Positions 1 through 7,669 of a stretch of 64,000 nt of DNA are shown in pieces. The stretch covers positions 1 through 64,000 of the forward strand of contig JAFSGE010000016.1 of assembly GCA_017434885.1 (NCBI GenBank). Reading direction: 5' to 3'. Each line of letters opens with the position of its first letter. Positions within the stretch are counted from its first letter, which is position 1. The DNA comes from Lachnospiraceae bacterium. Lineage in GTDB: Bacteria; Bacillota; Clostridia; Lachnospirales; Lachnospiraceae. The position numbers were made by a program, and so were the translations under genes. A model generated the notes under the pieces. That model did not search any database. It was not told the DNA's origin and saw only the letters and a program-made list of their open reading frames with translations.

Positions 1-145
1 TCGTGCGATGGAGCTTTATAAGTAAATCTGAGTTCATTATCATATATTTCTAAAAAATCTACAATAAGTAGGTTTATTAAAGTTACCCTTTTTTAGTTCG
101 AAATTTCTCAAAAATCTTCTTGACAAACATTAGCAAGATTTGTCT

Positions 146-526
146 TTATAACCTATATGGTAACAATTCTCCAATCGTTGTTATTGCCCCATCTTCTAAA
201 AGTACTTCACACAAATAGTTATCATCGTGAATGCTATTAATAAATTCTCTGCAACGACCACATGGTGCACATCCACATCCATTATCATCAACACCTGTTG
301 CAACCATTTTTACAATTTTGGATTCACCTGCGGTTATCATTGCTGCCGCTGCTGCATGTTCTGCACAGAATCCCATTCCTGCAGGAACATCAATACAAAC
401 TCCTGTATATACATTTCCCTTATCTGTCAGAAACGCCGCCGCAACCGTACCTGCTGTCGCGAGTCTTGATAATCGCCTTTCATTTAAAGTATTTTGTGCT
501 ATTTTTTGTAATTCACTAAATTCCAT
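146..526 (-). CDS. Divergent cytidine-deaminase-fold protein (126 aa)
   Basis: Small zinc-dependent nucleoside/base deaminase fold. The two zinc signatures are visible: CAE (in FCAEHAAAAAM) and PCGRC, giving three cysteine ligands and the catalytic Glu as in tetrameric cytidine deaminases and blasticidin-S deaminase. The C-terminal LLPY motif also fits the family. The usual substrate-binding segment before CAE (N-x-E-N in cytidine deaminase) reads VCIDV here, so the substrate may not be cytidine. I start at 526 because GTGGAGGTTAAT lies directly before this ATG; a longer in-frame reading to 589 runs through the promoter palindrome and lacks a ribosome binding site. The length is normal for the family (about 130 aa). 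The gene stands alone, with no nucleoside gene next to it. Cytidine deaminase is the closest guess. Confidence 0.75.
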   Translation of the reverse strand: MEFSELQKIAQNTLNERRLSRLATAGTVAAAFLTDKGNVYTGVCIDVPAGMGFCAEHAAAAAMITAGESKIVKMVATGVDDNGCGCAPCGRCREFINSIHDDNYLCEVLLEDGAITTIGELLPYRL

Positions 527-547
527 ATTAACCTCCACAAATTCCAA

Positions 548-593
548 ATTATAGACCTGAAACATGCCATACAATTGAACTTCGTTCAATTGT
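548..593 (-). promoter_or_regulatory. Promoter with palindrome over the -35 region
   Basis: On the minus strand a perfect TATAAT lies at 548-553, 21 bases upstream of the deaminase-like start codon. No good -35 hexamer sits 16-18 bases further up. Instead there is a perfect dyad, ACAATTGAAC-TTC-GTTCAATTGT (571-593), centred where the -35 should be. A poor -35 beneath a palindrome suggests a regulator-dependent promoter, but the dyad could also be a simple intergenic hairpin with a TTCG-like loop. Confidence 0.45.
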
Positions 594-901
594 CATCGCT
601 CGCAAAAGAGCTCTCTCAATTCTAATTTTTCTAACTGTTCGTCCTATTGGAATTTACCTAATTCTTTGTATCTTCTTACTTCGCAACTTTGTAAGAAGAT
701 ATATCAGATACCCCGTAATATACATTTTCCTATTTCATTATAAAGTTTCCAAACTATTTCCACAACACTATTTTGACGTATGGGCTCCATCCCCAGCCAA
801 AACTCTTCAATACAACTACACTAAAAAATGCCTTACCTTAACTACTTAAAGTCAAGGCAAAGCATTTCCTCGGTGTTCGTTTGCATTCTTATAGAATATA
901 A
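594..901. other. Non-coding stretch with small hairpins
   Basis: No convincing gene on either strand. It holds a GAGCTC/GCTCGC-type short dyad near 598-612, a hairpin at about 670-698 (ATCTTCTTAC pairing with GTAAGAAGAT around a CTTCGCAA-like loop), and a weak one at 826-867 with AAATGC/GCATTT arms. The sequence TTTGCGAG followed by an AATTGAAC block is also found upstream of sbcD near 36600-36635, hinting at a shared intergenic repeat. Confidence 0.4.
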
Positions 902-940
902 AAAGAACGCATTGTCCTGTAAACAGTCCATGCGTTCTTT
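902..940 (-). terminator. Terminator of the prfA operon
   Basis: Inverted repeat AAAGAACGCA / TGCGTTCTTT with a partly paired middle, lying 22 bases past the prfA stop and followed on the minus strand by a T-rich run. It closes the rpmE-prmC-prfA block. Confidence 0.75.
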
Positions 941-961
941 GTTATATTCTGCACTCATAGC

Positions 962-2035
962 TTAGTCGTTCATCTTTGCCAATTTCGCTGCCTGATCCGC
1001 CGAAATACATCCATCGATAATTTCCTGAATATCACCATTCATAATCTTATCCAGTTTATACAATGTCAAACCGATTCTGTGGTCTGTGACACGTCCCTGG
1101 GGGAAGTTATAGGTACGGATTTTTTCGGAACGGTCTCCGGTACCAATCTGGCTTCTTCGAAGTTCTGCTTCCGCATCATGTCTCTGTTGCTGCTCTAAGT
1201 CATACAGCTTTGCCTTTAACAGGGCAAATGCCTTTGCCTTGTTCTGGAGCTGGGACTTTTCGGTCTGGCTGTAAACCACAATACCGGAAGGATAGTGTGT
1301 CAGACGCACCGCAGAGTCGGTTGTATTTACGCACTGACCACCGTTACCTGACGCTCTCATTACGTCGATTCTGATATCCTTATCATCAATCACAATATCG
1401 ATATCGTCGTCTACTTCCGGCATAACCGCAACACTGATGGTAGAGGTATGGATACGTCCGCCGGATTCTGTTTCAGGTACACGCTGCACACGGTGTACAC
1501 CACTTTCATATTTCAGCTTGGAGTAAGCACCCTGGCCGGAAATCATAAAGTTTACTTCCTTCATGCCGCCGATACCGATTTCATCCACGTTCATGGTTTC
1601 TACTTTCCAGCGCTGTCCCTCTGCATAATGCACATAGAGACGATACATCTCTGCCGCAAATAAAGCTGCCTCATCACCGCCGGCACCTGCTCTGATTTCC
1701 ACGATAACGTTTTTGTCATCGTTAGGGTCCTTGGGAAGTAAAAGAATCTTCAGTTCCTGTTCTAATTCTTCAATACGCTTCTTACCGGAGCTAAGTTCCT
1801 CCTTCAGCATTTCCTTCATATCTTCATCGGACTCTGTCTCAAGCATGGCAAGAGAATCTTCCACATCCTGCTTGCACTGCTTATATTCCCTGTAAGCCTC
1901 CACCAAAGGAGTCAAATCACTCTGCTCCTTCATCAGGGCACGAAAACGCTCCTGATTATTGGTTACAGTGGGCTCATTTAACTCATTCATAATCTCTTCA
2001 AAATGAATCAATATATCATCTAATCTGTCAAACAT
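962..2035 (-). CDS. prfA: Peptide chain release factor 1 (RF1)
   Basis: Reads UAA and UAG in the ribosomal A site and triggers peptide release. It has 357 residues, the normal length. The codon-recognition tripeptide region reads [14 protein letters not shown] (PxT with x = Glu), and the catalytic loop NGGQ lies at about residue 230, with Cys rather than the common His after GGQ. The N-terminal coiled-coil domain (residues 1-100) and basic C-terminal region are intact. The ATG at 2035 follows GAGGGAGAACC. It sits 68 bases after prmC, whose product methylates the GGQ glutamine, so the enzyme and its substrate are co-transcribed, as in many Firmicutes. Confidence 0.97.
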   Translation of the reverse strand: MFDRLDDILIHFEEIMNELNEPTVTNNQERFRALMKEQSDLTPLVEAYREYKQCKQDVEDSLAMLETESDEDMKEMLKEELSSGKKRIEELEQELKILLLPKDPNDDKNVIVEIRAGAGGDEAALFAAEMYRLYVHYAEGQRWKVETMNVDEIGIGGMKEVNFMISGQGAYSKLKYESGVHRVQRVPETESGGRIHTSTISVAVMPEVDDDIDIVIDDKDIRIDVMRASGNGGQCVNTTDSAVRLTHYPSGIVVYSQTEKSQLQNKAKAFALLKAKLYDLEQQQRHDAEAELRRSQIGTGDRSEKIRTYNFPQGRVTDHRIGLTLYKLDKIMNGDIQEIIDGCISADQAAKLAKMND

Positions 2036-2103
2036 GGTTCTCCCTCATTTCTGCGCTGTCTTGCGCACTCAAACTTTATTTTAACACCAAATCAGTGTTT
2101 TTA

Positions 2104-2937
2104 TCATCCTTTATAGATTCCGTACACTACTCTGTCAAGTCCTGCAAGGTCTTTGCACACGGTCACTTCCCCATATCCGGCTTCTGTCAAAAAACGCGAA
2201 ACCGCATCTGCCTGTTCGCAGCCGATTTCAAAGAATAACATTCCTCCCGGGTACAAATAGTCTCCGGCATCCGCAACAATCTTTCTGTAAAAATACAGGC
2301 CGTCTTCCTTGCCGTCCAATGCTCCCATGGGGTCGTGTTCCCGCACCTCTTCCATCAGTGTAGGTATCACATCTGTTGGAATATACGGCGGGTTGGAAAC
2401 AATAATATCGTATTTCCCGGTAAGTGCATCAAACAAATCACTCTGCACGAAATCAGCTTCTTTTCCAAGACTCTGCGCATTTTCCTTCGCAACTGCAAGT
2501 GCCTTTTCGGATATGTCACTGCCAATTCCGATACAATCATTGGAATACTGCAAAAGGCTCAGCAAAATACATCCGCTTCCGGTACACATATCCAAAATAC
2601 GCATTCCGTCATGCAGATAACGCATCACTTCTTCCACCAGCGTTTCCGTATCCTGTCTTGGTATCAGTACATCCGGCGTAACCTTAAATTTCAGTCCCAT
2701 AAAGTCCTGATATCCCACAATATGCTGCAAGGGAATGTGCTGTTTTCTGCGCGCAATATATTTTTCATATTTTTCCTGTTGCTGTGAAGATACTTCTGCA
2801 TCTCCGTGTACCAGCATATAATTTCTGTCAGTGCTGCAAACTTCTTCCAAAAGAAGTCTTGCGTCTAAGGAAGCCTCGGCAATTCCGACCTCGACAAGCT
2901 GTCCGCTTCCCCATCTGTACAAATCCTGATATATCAT
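2104..2937 (-). CDS. prmC: Release factor glutamine N5-methyltransferase
   Basis: Methylates the Gln of the GGQ motif in release factors, using S-adenosylmethionine. The 277 residues comprise an N-terminal helical domain, an SAM-binding motif (ILDMCTGSGCILLSL, about residues 114-128) and the substrate-glutamine motif NPPY (SNPPYIP) at about residue 182. The ATG is preceded by GGAGATTGTT. It lies between the DUF1385 gene (43-base gap) and prfA (68-base gap) on the same strand, a pairing conserved in bacteria. The call is firm. Confidence 0.95.
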   Translation of the reverse strand: MIYQDLYRWGSGQLVEVGIAEASLDARLLLEEVCSTDRNYMLVHGDAEVSSQQQEKYEKYIARRKQHIPLQHIVGYQDFMGLKFKVTPDVLIPRQDTETLVEEVMRYLHDGMRILDMCTGSGCILLSLLQYSNDCIGIGSDISEKALAVAKENAQSLGKEADFVQSDLFDALTGKYDIIVSNPPYIPTDVIPTLMEEVREHDPMGALDGKEDGLYFYRKIVADAGDYLYPGGMLFFEIGCEQADAVSRFLTEAGYGEVTVCKDLAGLDRVVYGIYKG

Positions 2938-2980
2938 AACAATCTCCTAACAATACAAGTATTTTCGCGATACCTGTCTG

Positions 2981-3979
2981 CTAAGATTCGCTTTCCGGCT
3001 TTGGTTCATCGTCCATCCATGACTCGTCAATTTCATATCCGAATTCGTCCTTCAAATATGCTTTCCAGTCAAAAATAGCTTCTACGGAAGCAATGGCAAC
3101 TTCCACCATACTTTCATCCGGTTCCTTGGTAGTCAATCTTTGCAGCAACATACCCGGTGCAGAAATCATTTGTACCAGAATATTATTACTTCTTCCTGCC
3201 AGTCTGATAATTTCATAAGAAATACCTGCAATTACCGGAATCAGGGCAATACGGAGCAATACCTTATACACCGGATTATCCACTCTGATAAAAAAGAACA
3301 GTATAATACTTACAAAAATAACAAGAAACATAAAACTGGTTCCGCAACGCTTATGAATTCTGGAACTTCTCATTACGTTGTGAACTGTCAAAGGACGTCC
3401 CTTCTCAATACAGTTAATGCATTTATGCTCTGCACCGTGATACTGATACAATCTGTGAATATCCTTCATCAGACTGATTCCCACCACGTAAATAAGGAAA
3501 ATCACAATTCTGATAGCCCCTTCAATAATGGCAAGCAGTGATGCATTTCTTAAATTCTGCGCAAGCAAAGAAGACAGAAAATAGGGAAGTAAAATAAAAA
3601 GTCCCACTGCAAGTACAACTGAAAATACTGTTACCATGCTCATCATAATTTTCTCGGCTTTTCCGCCGGATATCTTATTCAGTGCCTTGTCAACTGCAGT
3701 TTCCTGTGCTTCCTCATCCTCATAAAAGGATGCAGAATAGTTAATGGTCTTCATGCCGAGTATCATGGAATCTACAAAATTGAAGATACCTCTGATAAAC
3801 GGAATCTCTTTGATTTTTTTGCCGTGAAGTGTGCCTTTGAAAACATCCACTTCCACATCTATTTCACCGTCAGGCTTACGGATGGCAACTGCGTAATCAT
3901 CTTTATTCTTCATCATTACGCCTTCTAATACTGCCTGTCCGCCGATACCTGAATAATGGCTTACTTTTTTCTTTCTCAT
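2981..3979 (-). CDS. DUF1385 membrane protein (YqhQ-like)
   Basis: A 332-residue protein of the DUF1385 family, usually described as a predicted metal-dependent enzyme; its reaction is unknown. The N-terminal signature GGQAVLEGVMMKN and the central HGAEHKCINC motif (about residue 183, His/Glu/Cys-rich, a plausible metal site) are characteristic. About four hydrophobic segments can be seen (near residues 115-140, 145-168, 215-235 and 240-260), and the C-terminus is acidic. The ATG follows GACGAGGTAAGTATC. In Clostridia this gene recurs between rpmE and prmC, as here. The location next to translation genes is suggestive but does not give a function. Confidence 0.85.
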   Translation of the reverse strand: MRKKKVSHYSGIGGQAVLEGVMMKNKDDYAVAIRKPDGEIDVEVDVFKGTLHGKKIKEIPFIRGIFNFVDSMILGMKTINYSASFYEDEEAQETAVDKALNKISGGKAEKIMMSMVTVFSVVLAVGLFILLPYFLSSLLAQNLRNASLLAIIEGAIRIVIFLIYVVGISLMKDIHRLYQYHGAEHKCINCIEKGRPLTVHNVMRSSRIHKRCGTSFMFLVIFVSIILFFFIRVDNPVYKVLLRIALIPVIAGISYEIIRLAGRSNNILVQMISAPGMLLQRLTTKEPDESMVEVAIASVEAIFDWKAYLKDEFGYEIDESWMDDEPKPESES

Positions 3980-4064
3980 GATACTTACCTCGTCTGTAAA
4001 TAAGGAACTTATCTCACTTTTCCCGCCTCATAAATGTTCCATGGGAATTTCCTATGAATTGAAG

Positions 4065-4097
4065 AAAAGGTTGAGATGCAACACCTCAACCTTTTTT
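4065..4097 (-). terminator. Terminator after rpmE
   Basis: Arms GGTTGAG (4069-4075) and CTCAACC (4085-4091) are flanked by A-run and T-run on both sides. On the minus strand the hairpin ends in CTTTTC seven bases past the rpmE stop. It probably limits read-through from rpmE into the DUF1385 gene. Confidence 0.75.
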
Positions 4098-4104
4098 AAC
4101 ATAC

Positions 4105-4311
4105 TTATTTGCTTTCTACACCATACTTTCTGTTGAACTTATCAATACGTCCGTCAGTTCTTGCAGCCTTCTGCTGACCTGTGTAGAATGAATGGCACTT
4201 GGAACAAACTTCAACGTGGATATCCTGCTTGGTTGAACCTGTTACAAATGTGTTACCACAGTTGCATGTTACTGTTGCCTGATAGTAATTAGGATGGATT
4301 CCTTCTTTCAT
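4105..4311 (-). CDS. rpmE: 50S ribosomal protein L31 (zinc-binding form)
   Basis: 68-residue L31 of the C+ (zinc-containing) type. The four cysteines are present as CNCG and CSKC. The core [11 protein letters not shown] and FYTGQQKAA match the family. I start at the ATG at 4311 because AGAGAGGTG lies 6-8 bases upstream and the product then begins MKEGIHP, as usual; an in-frame GTG at 4318-4320 is part of that ribosome binding site. It is transcribed from its own promoter directly after rho and ends at a hairpin terminator. Confidence 0.96.
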   Translation of the reverse strand: MKEGIHPNYYQATVTCNCGNTFVTGSTKQDIHVEVCSKCHSFYTGQQKAARTDGRIDKFNRKYGVESK

Positions 4312-4402
4312 CTCTTTCACCTCTCTATAAAAACTATGTTACTGTACTTGTTCTCATCCGCTGCACGTTATGTGCTACTATTTCAATTGAAACAGCTTTT
4401 TA

Positions 4403-4431
4403 ATTGTAACATAGCTTATCCGAGTATGCAA
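4403..4431 (-). promoter_or_regulatory. rpmE promoter and leader
   Basis: TTGCAT (4426-4431), a 17-base spacer, then TACAAT (4403-4408) on the minus strand, immediately after the rho stop. The transcript leader of about 85 bases contains small dyads (for example GCAC/GTGC near 4361-4375). Autoregulatory L31 leaders are known in Firmicutes, but I cannot confirm that this is one. Confidence 0.7.
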
Positions 4432-4441
4432 GCACTTTTTC

Positions 4442-5824
4442 CTATATAAATTTCATTTTTTTGACCATAGCTACAAATTCCTGATTTGTTCTTGTTCTTG
4501 CAAACATATCAAGAATCTTATCCACTGCTTCTTCCGGTTTCAAACCGTTGAGCGCTTTACGGATAATATTGATTGCCTCAAGCTCCTCTGTTGTAAGCAG
4601 TAAATCTTCTCTTCTCGTACCGGACTTCGGAATATCAATGGCAGGGAATACTCTCTTTTCGGAAAGCTTACGGTCAAGCACCAGTTCCATGTTACCGGTT
4701 CCCTTGAATTCTTCATATACTACGTCATCCATCTTACTTCCGGTATCTACCAAGGCCGTTGCCAGAATTGTAAGCGAACCGCCTTCTCTCATATTTCTCG
4801 CAGCACCAAAGAATCTCTTAGGCATATGCAGAGCAGCCGGGTCAAGACCACCTGATAAAGTACGTCCACTGGGCGGAACTGTCTGGTTGTAGGCACGGGT
4901 CAGTCTGGTAATACTGTCAATCAAAATCATAACGTCCTTGCCATGCTCTACAAGACGTTTTCCTCTCTCAATAACCATCTCGGAAACTCTCTTGTGATGT
5001 TCGGGAAGTTCATCAAAAGTAGAGTAAATAACTTCTACATTGGGACCTGCTATAGCTTCTCTGATGTCTGTTACTTCTTCCGGCCTTTCATCAATCAAAA
5101 GAATAATCAAATGAACTTCCGGCGCATTGCGTTTTACAGACTTTGCCACGTCCTTGAGCAAAGTTGTCTTACCGGCCTTAGGAGGAGATACAATCATACC
5201 ACGCTGTCCTTTACCTACAGGGCTGATTAAATCCATAACTCTCATGGCAACACTTGCACCGGGCATTTCCAAGTGAAGTCTCTCATTAGGGAAAATCGGT
5301 GTCATATCTTCAAAGTTTCTTCTCTTAGCTGCTTCTTCCGGTGTGTAACCGTTAATGGTCTTTACATAAAGAAGCGCAGCAAACTTTTCTCCCTGTGTCT
5401 TGATTCTGGTATTACCAACCAAAATGTCACCTGTTTTCAGTCCGAAGCGTCTAATCTGGCTGGGCGCCACATAGACATCCTTATCACCGGGAAGGTAATT
5501 TTCGCAACGGATAAAACCGTATCCGTCAGGCATTACTTCCAAAATACCGTCAGCAGTGATTCCGCTGTCAAGTTCTGCGGGATACTTGTCCTCATCTGCT
5601 TTGGTTTCGTCTGCCTTTACTTCTCCTGCTGTCTTTTCAACAGGCTTTGCAGTCGCAACAGACTTAGGCTGTACACTCTTTCCTGCCGCAGTATCCTTTT
5701 CATCCTCTGCAAGCATTAATTCCACCAGTTCAGACTTCTTCATGGTTGATGTGCCTTTCAGTCCTCTGGCTTTTGCAATCGCCTTTAAATCGGCAAGTGC
5801 CAAAGACTCATACTTTTCTCTCAT
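4442..5824 (-). CDS. rho: Transcription termination factor Rho
   Basis: Hexameric RNA-dependent ATPase that terminates untranslated transcripts. The N-terminal Rho_N helical domain (residues 1-43) is followed by a charged Ala/Lys/Glu linker (about 45-85), an OB-fold RNA-binding domain (GYGFIRC, DVYVAPSQIRRF), and the RecA-like motor with Walker A PPKAGKTTLL at about residue 215 and the LIDERPEEVTD segment. The C-terminus KKMKFI is typical. There are 460 residues; the linker is a clostridial type of insertion. The start is supported by GGAGGATTTT. It is the first gene of the rho-rpmE-DUF1385-prmC-prfA block. Confidence 0.97.
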   Translation of the reverse strand: MREKYESLALADLKAIAKARGLKGTSTMKKSELVELMLAEDEKDTAAGKSVQPKSVATAKPVEKTAGEVKADETKADEDKYPAELDSGITADGILEVMPDGYGFIRCENYLPGDKDVYVAPSQIRRFGLKTGDILVGNTRIKTQGEKFAALLYVKTINGYTPEEAAKRRNFEDMTPIFPNERLHLEMPGASVAMRVMDLISPVGKGQRGMIVSPPKAGKTTLLKDVAKSVKRNAPEVHLIILLIDERPEEVTDIREAIAGPNVEVIYSTFDELPEHHKRVSEMVIERGKRLVEHGKDVMILIDSITRLTRAYNQTVPPSGRTLSGGLDPAALHMPKRFFGAARNMREGGSLTILATALVDTGSKMDDVVYEEFKGTGNMELVLDRKLSEKRVFPAIDIPKSGTRREDLLLTTEELEAINIIRKALNGLKPEEAVDKILDMFARTRTNQEFVAMVKKMKFI

Positions 5825-5930
5825 AAAATCCTCCGTTTACTCTATCTCATTTATAGTCACATTGTTACATTATCAATTGTTCTATCTTGGGATTTGGTCA
5901 CGACTTGTCATTTGAAATGTCTATGTGAGC

Positions 5931-5959
5931 ATTATACAACATATTTTCCCAAATAGAAA
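5931..5959 (-). promoter_or_regulatory. rho promoter
   Basis: A perfect TATAAT on the minus strand at 5931-5936. The best-spaced -35 (17 bases) is a weak TTTCTA. The leader of about 105 bases before rho is AT-rich with no strong hairpin. Confidence 0.5.
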
Positions 5960-6005
5960 GTATAAATTTTACATTTATGAAAGCATTTGTAAAAGTATTG
6001 AAAAA

Positions 6006-6043
6006 GCTGTCTGCTTTTCAGGTATTTTCCAAAAGCAGACAGC
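6006..6043 (-). terminator. Terminator of the symporter operon
   Basis: A 13-bp perfect stem, GCTGTCTGCTTTT (6006-6018) with AAAAGCAGACAGC (6031-6043), followed on the minus strand by TTTTTC. It lies 18 bases past the symporter stop codon. Confidence 0.88.
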
Positions 6044-6061
6044 ATTCATATTCTTTTGTTC

Positions 6062-7600
6062 TTATTCACTTAAAGACTGTTTCTGAGGTACTTCAATTCT
6101 CTTATTATAACATGCAAACGTATCCTCTACCAGCTTTTCATCCGACTTTTTGGTAAATAAGCTTACTACAGGAACTATCACAAGTCCTATCAGCATTGCT
6201 GCAGCACCCGCATTGATGGGAGACTGCAATAAGACGGGAAAACTACTGCGGAAAAGCATATTTGCAACCATCAGTCCCGCACCGAAAATAAAGCTTGCAT
6301 AGCAGGCTGTCTTTGTCGTCTTTTTCCAGTAAAGACCGTACAGGAACGGTGCCAGGAAAGCTCCTGCAAGCGCGCCCCATGATACACCCATGAGCTGTGC
6401 AATGAAAGTAACATTGCTTGTATACTGCACAATGGCAAGTACTACCGATATCAGAATAAATACTACAATCAGTGCTCTCATCACCAGTACCTGTTTCTTT
6501 TCACTCATGTTCTTAATCACATGTCCCTTTAACACGTCCAGAGTCAGTGTAGAACTGGACGCCATTACCAGAGAAGATAACGTGGACATAGATGCAGAAA
6601 GTACCAAAATTACTACCAGTCCGATTAATGCCGGTGATAAATCGGACAGCATGGCGGGAATAATTGCATCATACCCTTCTGCTGCGATGTCAACTCTGTC
6701 AGAGTATAATCTTCCGAAACCACCCAGAAAATAGCATCCGCCTGCTACAACACATGCGAAGAAGGTAGAAATAATAGTTCCCTTCTTAATAGCGTTTTCA
6801 CTCTTAATGGCATAAAACTTCTGTACCATCTGGGGAAGTCCCCATGTTCCCAAGGAAGTCAAAATAACCACTCCAAGCAGATTCAGCGGATCAGGACCAA
6901 AGAAAGAGGCAAAGGCACCCGGCTGGGTTGTAACAGTGGCATCCTCTATCATGGCAAGCCCGTTAACAGCTTCCATAAATCCGCCGTTATTTTTCAGTAC
7001 AGCTGCAATTACCACCACAATGCCCACAAGCATTATCAATCCCTGAATAAAATCATTGATTGCTGTTGCCATATATCCGCCGGCAATGACATAAACACCG
7101 GTCAGAATCGCCATAACAATAATACAAACCGTATAATCAATATCAAAGGCCATTCCAAACAGTCTGGAAAGACCGTTGTACAAAGAAGCGGTATAAGGAA
7201 TCAGGAAAATAAATACAATTACGGAAGCACAAATTTTCAGTCCCTGAGAATCAAATCTCTTCCCGAAAAATTCCGGCATGGTTGCACTGTCAAGATGCTG
7301 TGACATAATACGTGTTCTTCTTCCAAGAACCACCCATGCAAGCATGGAGCCGAGAAGCGCATTGCCGATACCAATCCATGTGGAAGCAATTCCGTATTTC
7401 CATCCGAACTGTCCCGCATATCCCACAAAAATAACCGCTGAGAAATACGAGGTTCCGTATGCAAAAGCCGTAAGCCACGGTCCCACACTTCTGCCGCCAA
7501 GCACAAACCCGTTTACATCTGTTGCATTTTTTCTGCAATAGAAACCAATTCCAATCATTACACCGAAAAATACAACCAACATTAAAATTTTGATAATCAT
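6062..7600 (-). CDS. Sodium:solute symporter (SSS family)
   Basis: Polytopic inner-membrane transporter of 512 residues, about 13 hydrophobic helices, resembling PutP/PanF-type Na+ symporters. Family features include GGRSVGPWLTAFAYGTSYFSA near residue 35-55, GGYMATAINDFIQG near 175-190 and the Ser/Thr-rich SASMSTLSSLVMASSSTL helix near 335-355, which supplies sodium ligands in this fold. The start ATG follows GGAAAGGCGTGATAG. It is the second gene of a two-gene unit, 69 bases after an acyl-CoA synthetase-like gene, and ends at a strong terminator. The partner suggests uptake of a carboxylate that is then activated to a CoA or acyl-adenylate derivative; the substrate cannot be named from sequence. 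Confidence 0.88.
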   Translation of the reverse strand: MIIKILMLVVFFGVMIGIGFYCRKNATDVNGFVLGGRSVGPWLTAFAYGTSYFSAVIFVGYAGQFGWKYGIASTWIGIGNALLGSMLAWVVLGRRTRIMSQHLDSATMPEFFGKRFDSQGLKICASVIVFIFLIPYTASLYNGLSRLFGMAFDIDYTVCIIVMAILTGVYVIAGGYMATAINDFIQGLIMLVGIVVVIAAVLKNNGGFMEAVNGLAMIEDATVTTQPGAFASFFGPDPLNLLGVVILTSLGTWGLPQMVQKFYAIKSENAIKKGTIISTFFACVVAGGCYFLGGFGRLYSDRVDIAAEGYDAIIPAMLSDLSPALIGLVVILVLSASMSTLSSLVMASSSTLTLDVLKGHVIKNMSEKKQVLVMRALIVVFILISVVLAIVQYTSNVTFIAQLMGVSWGALAGAFLAPFLYGLYWKKTTKTACYASFIFGAGLMVANMLFRSSFPVLLQSPINAGAAAMLIGLVIVPVVSLFTKKSDEKLVEDTFACYNKRIEVPQKQSLSE

Positions 7601-7669
7601 TTTACTATCACGCCTTTCCGCCGTCTGTATCTGTCAACTGACAGCCTTGATGTCATGTTTTATCCGAAT

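Noticed and set aside
1-145. Possible 3' end of a plus-strand gene at 2-25
   Set aside because: Seven codons before a stop at the window edge are too few to support a gene.
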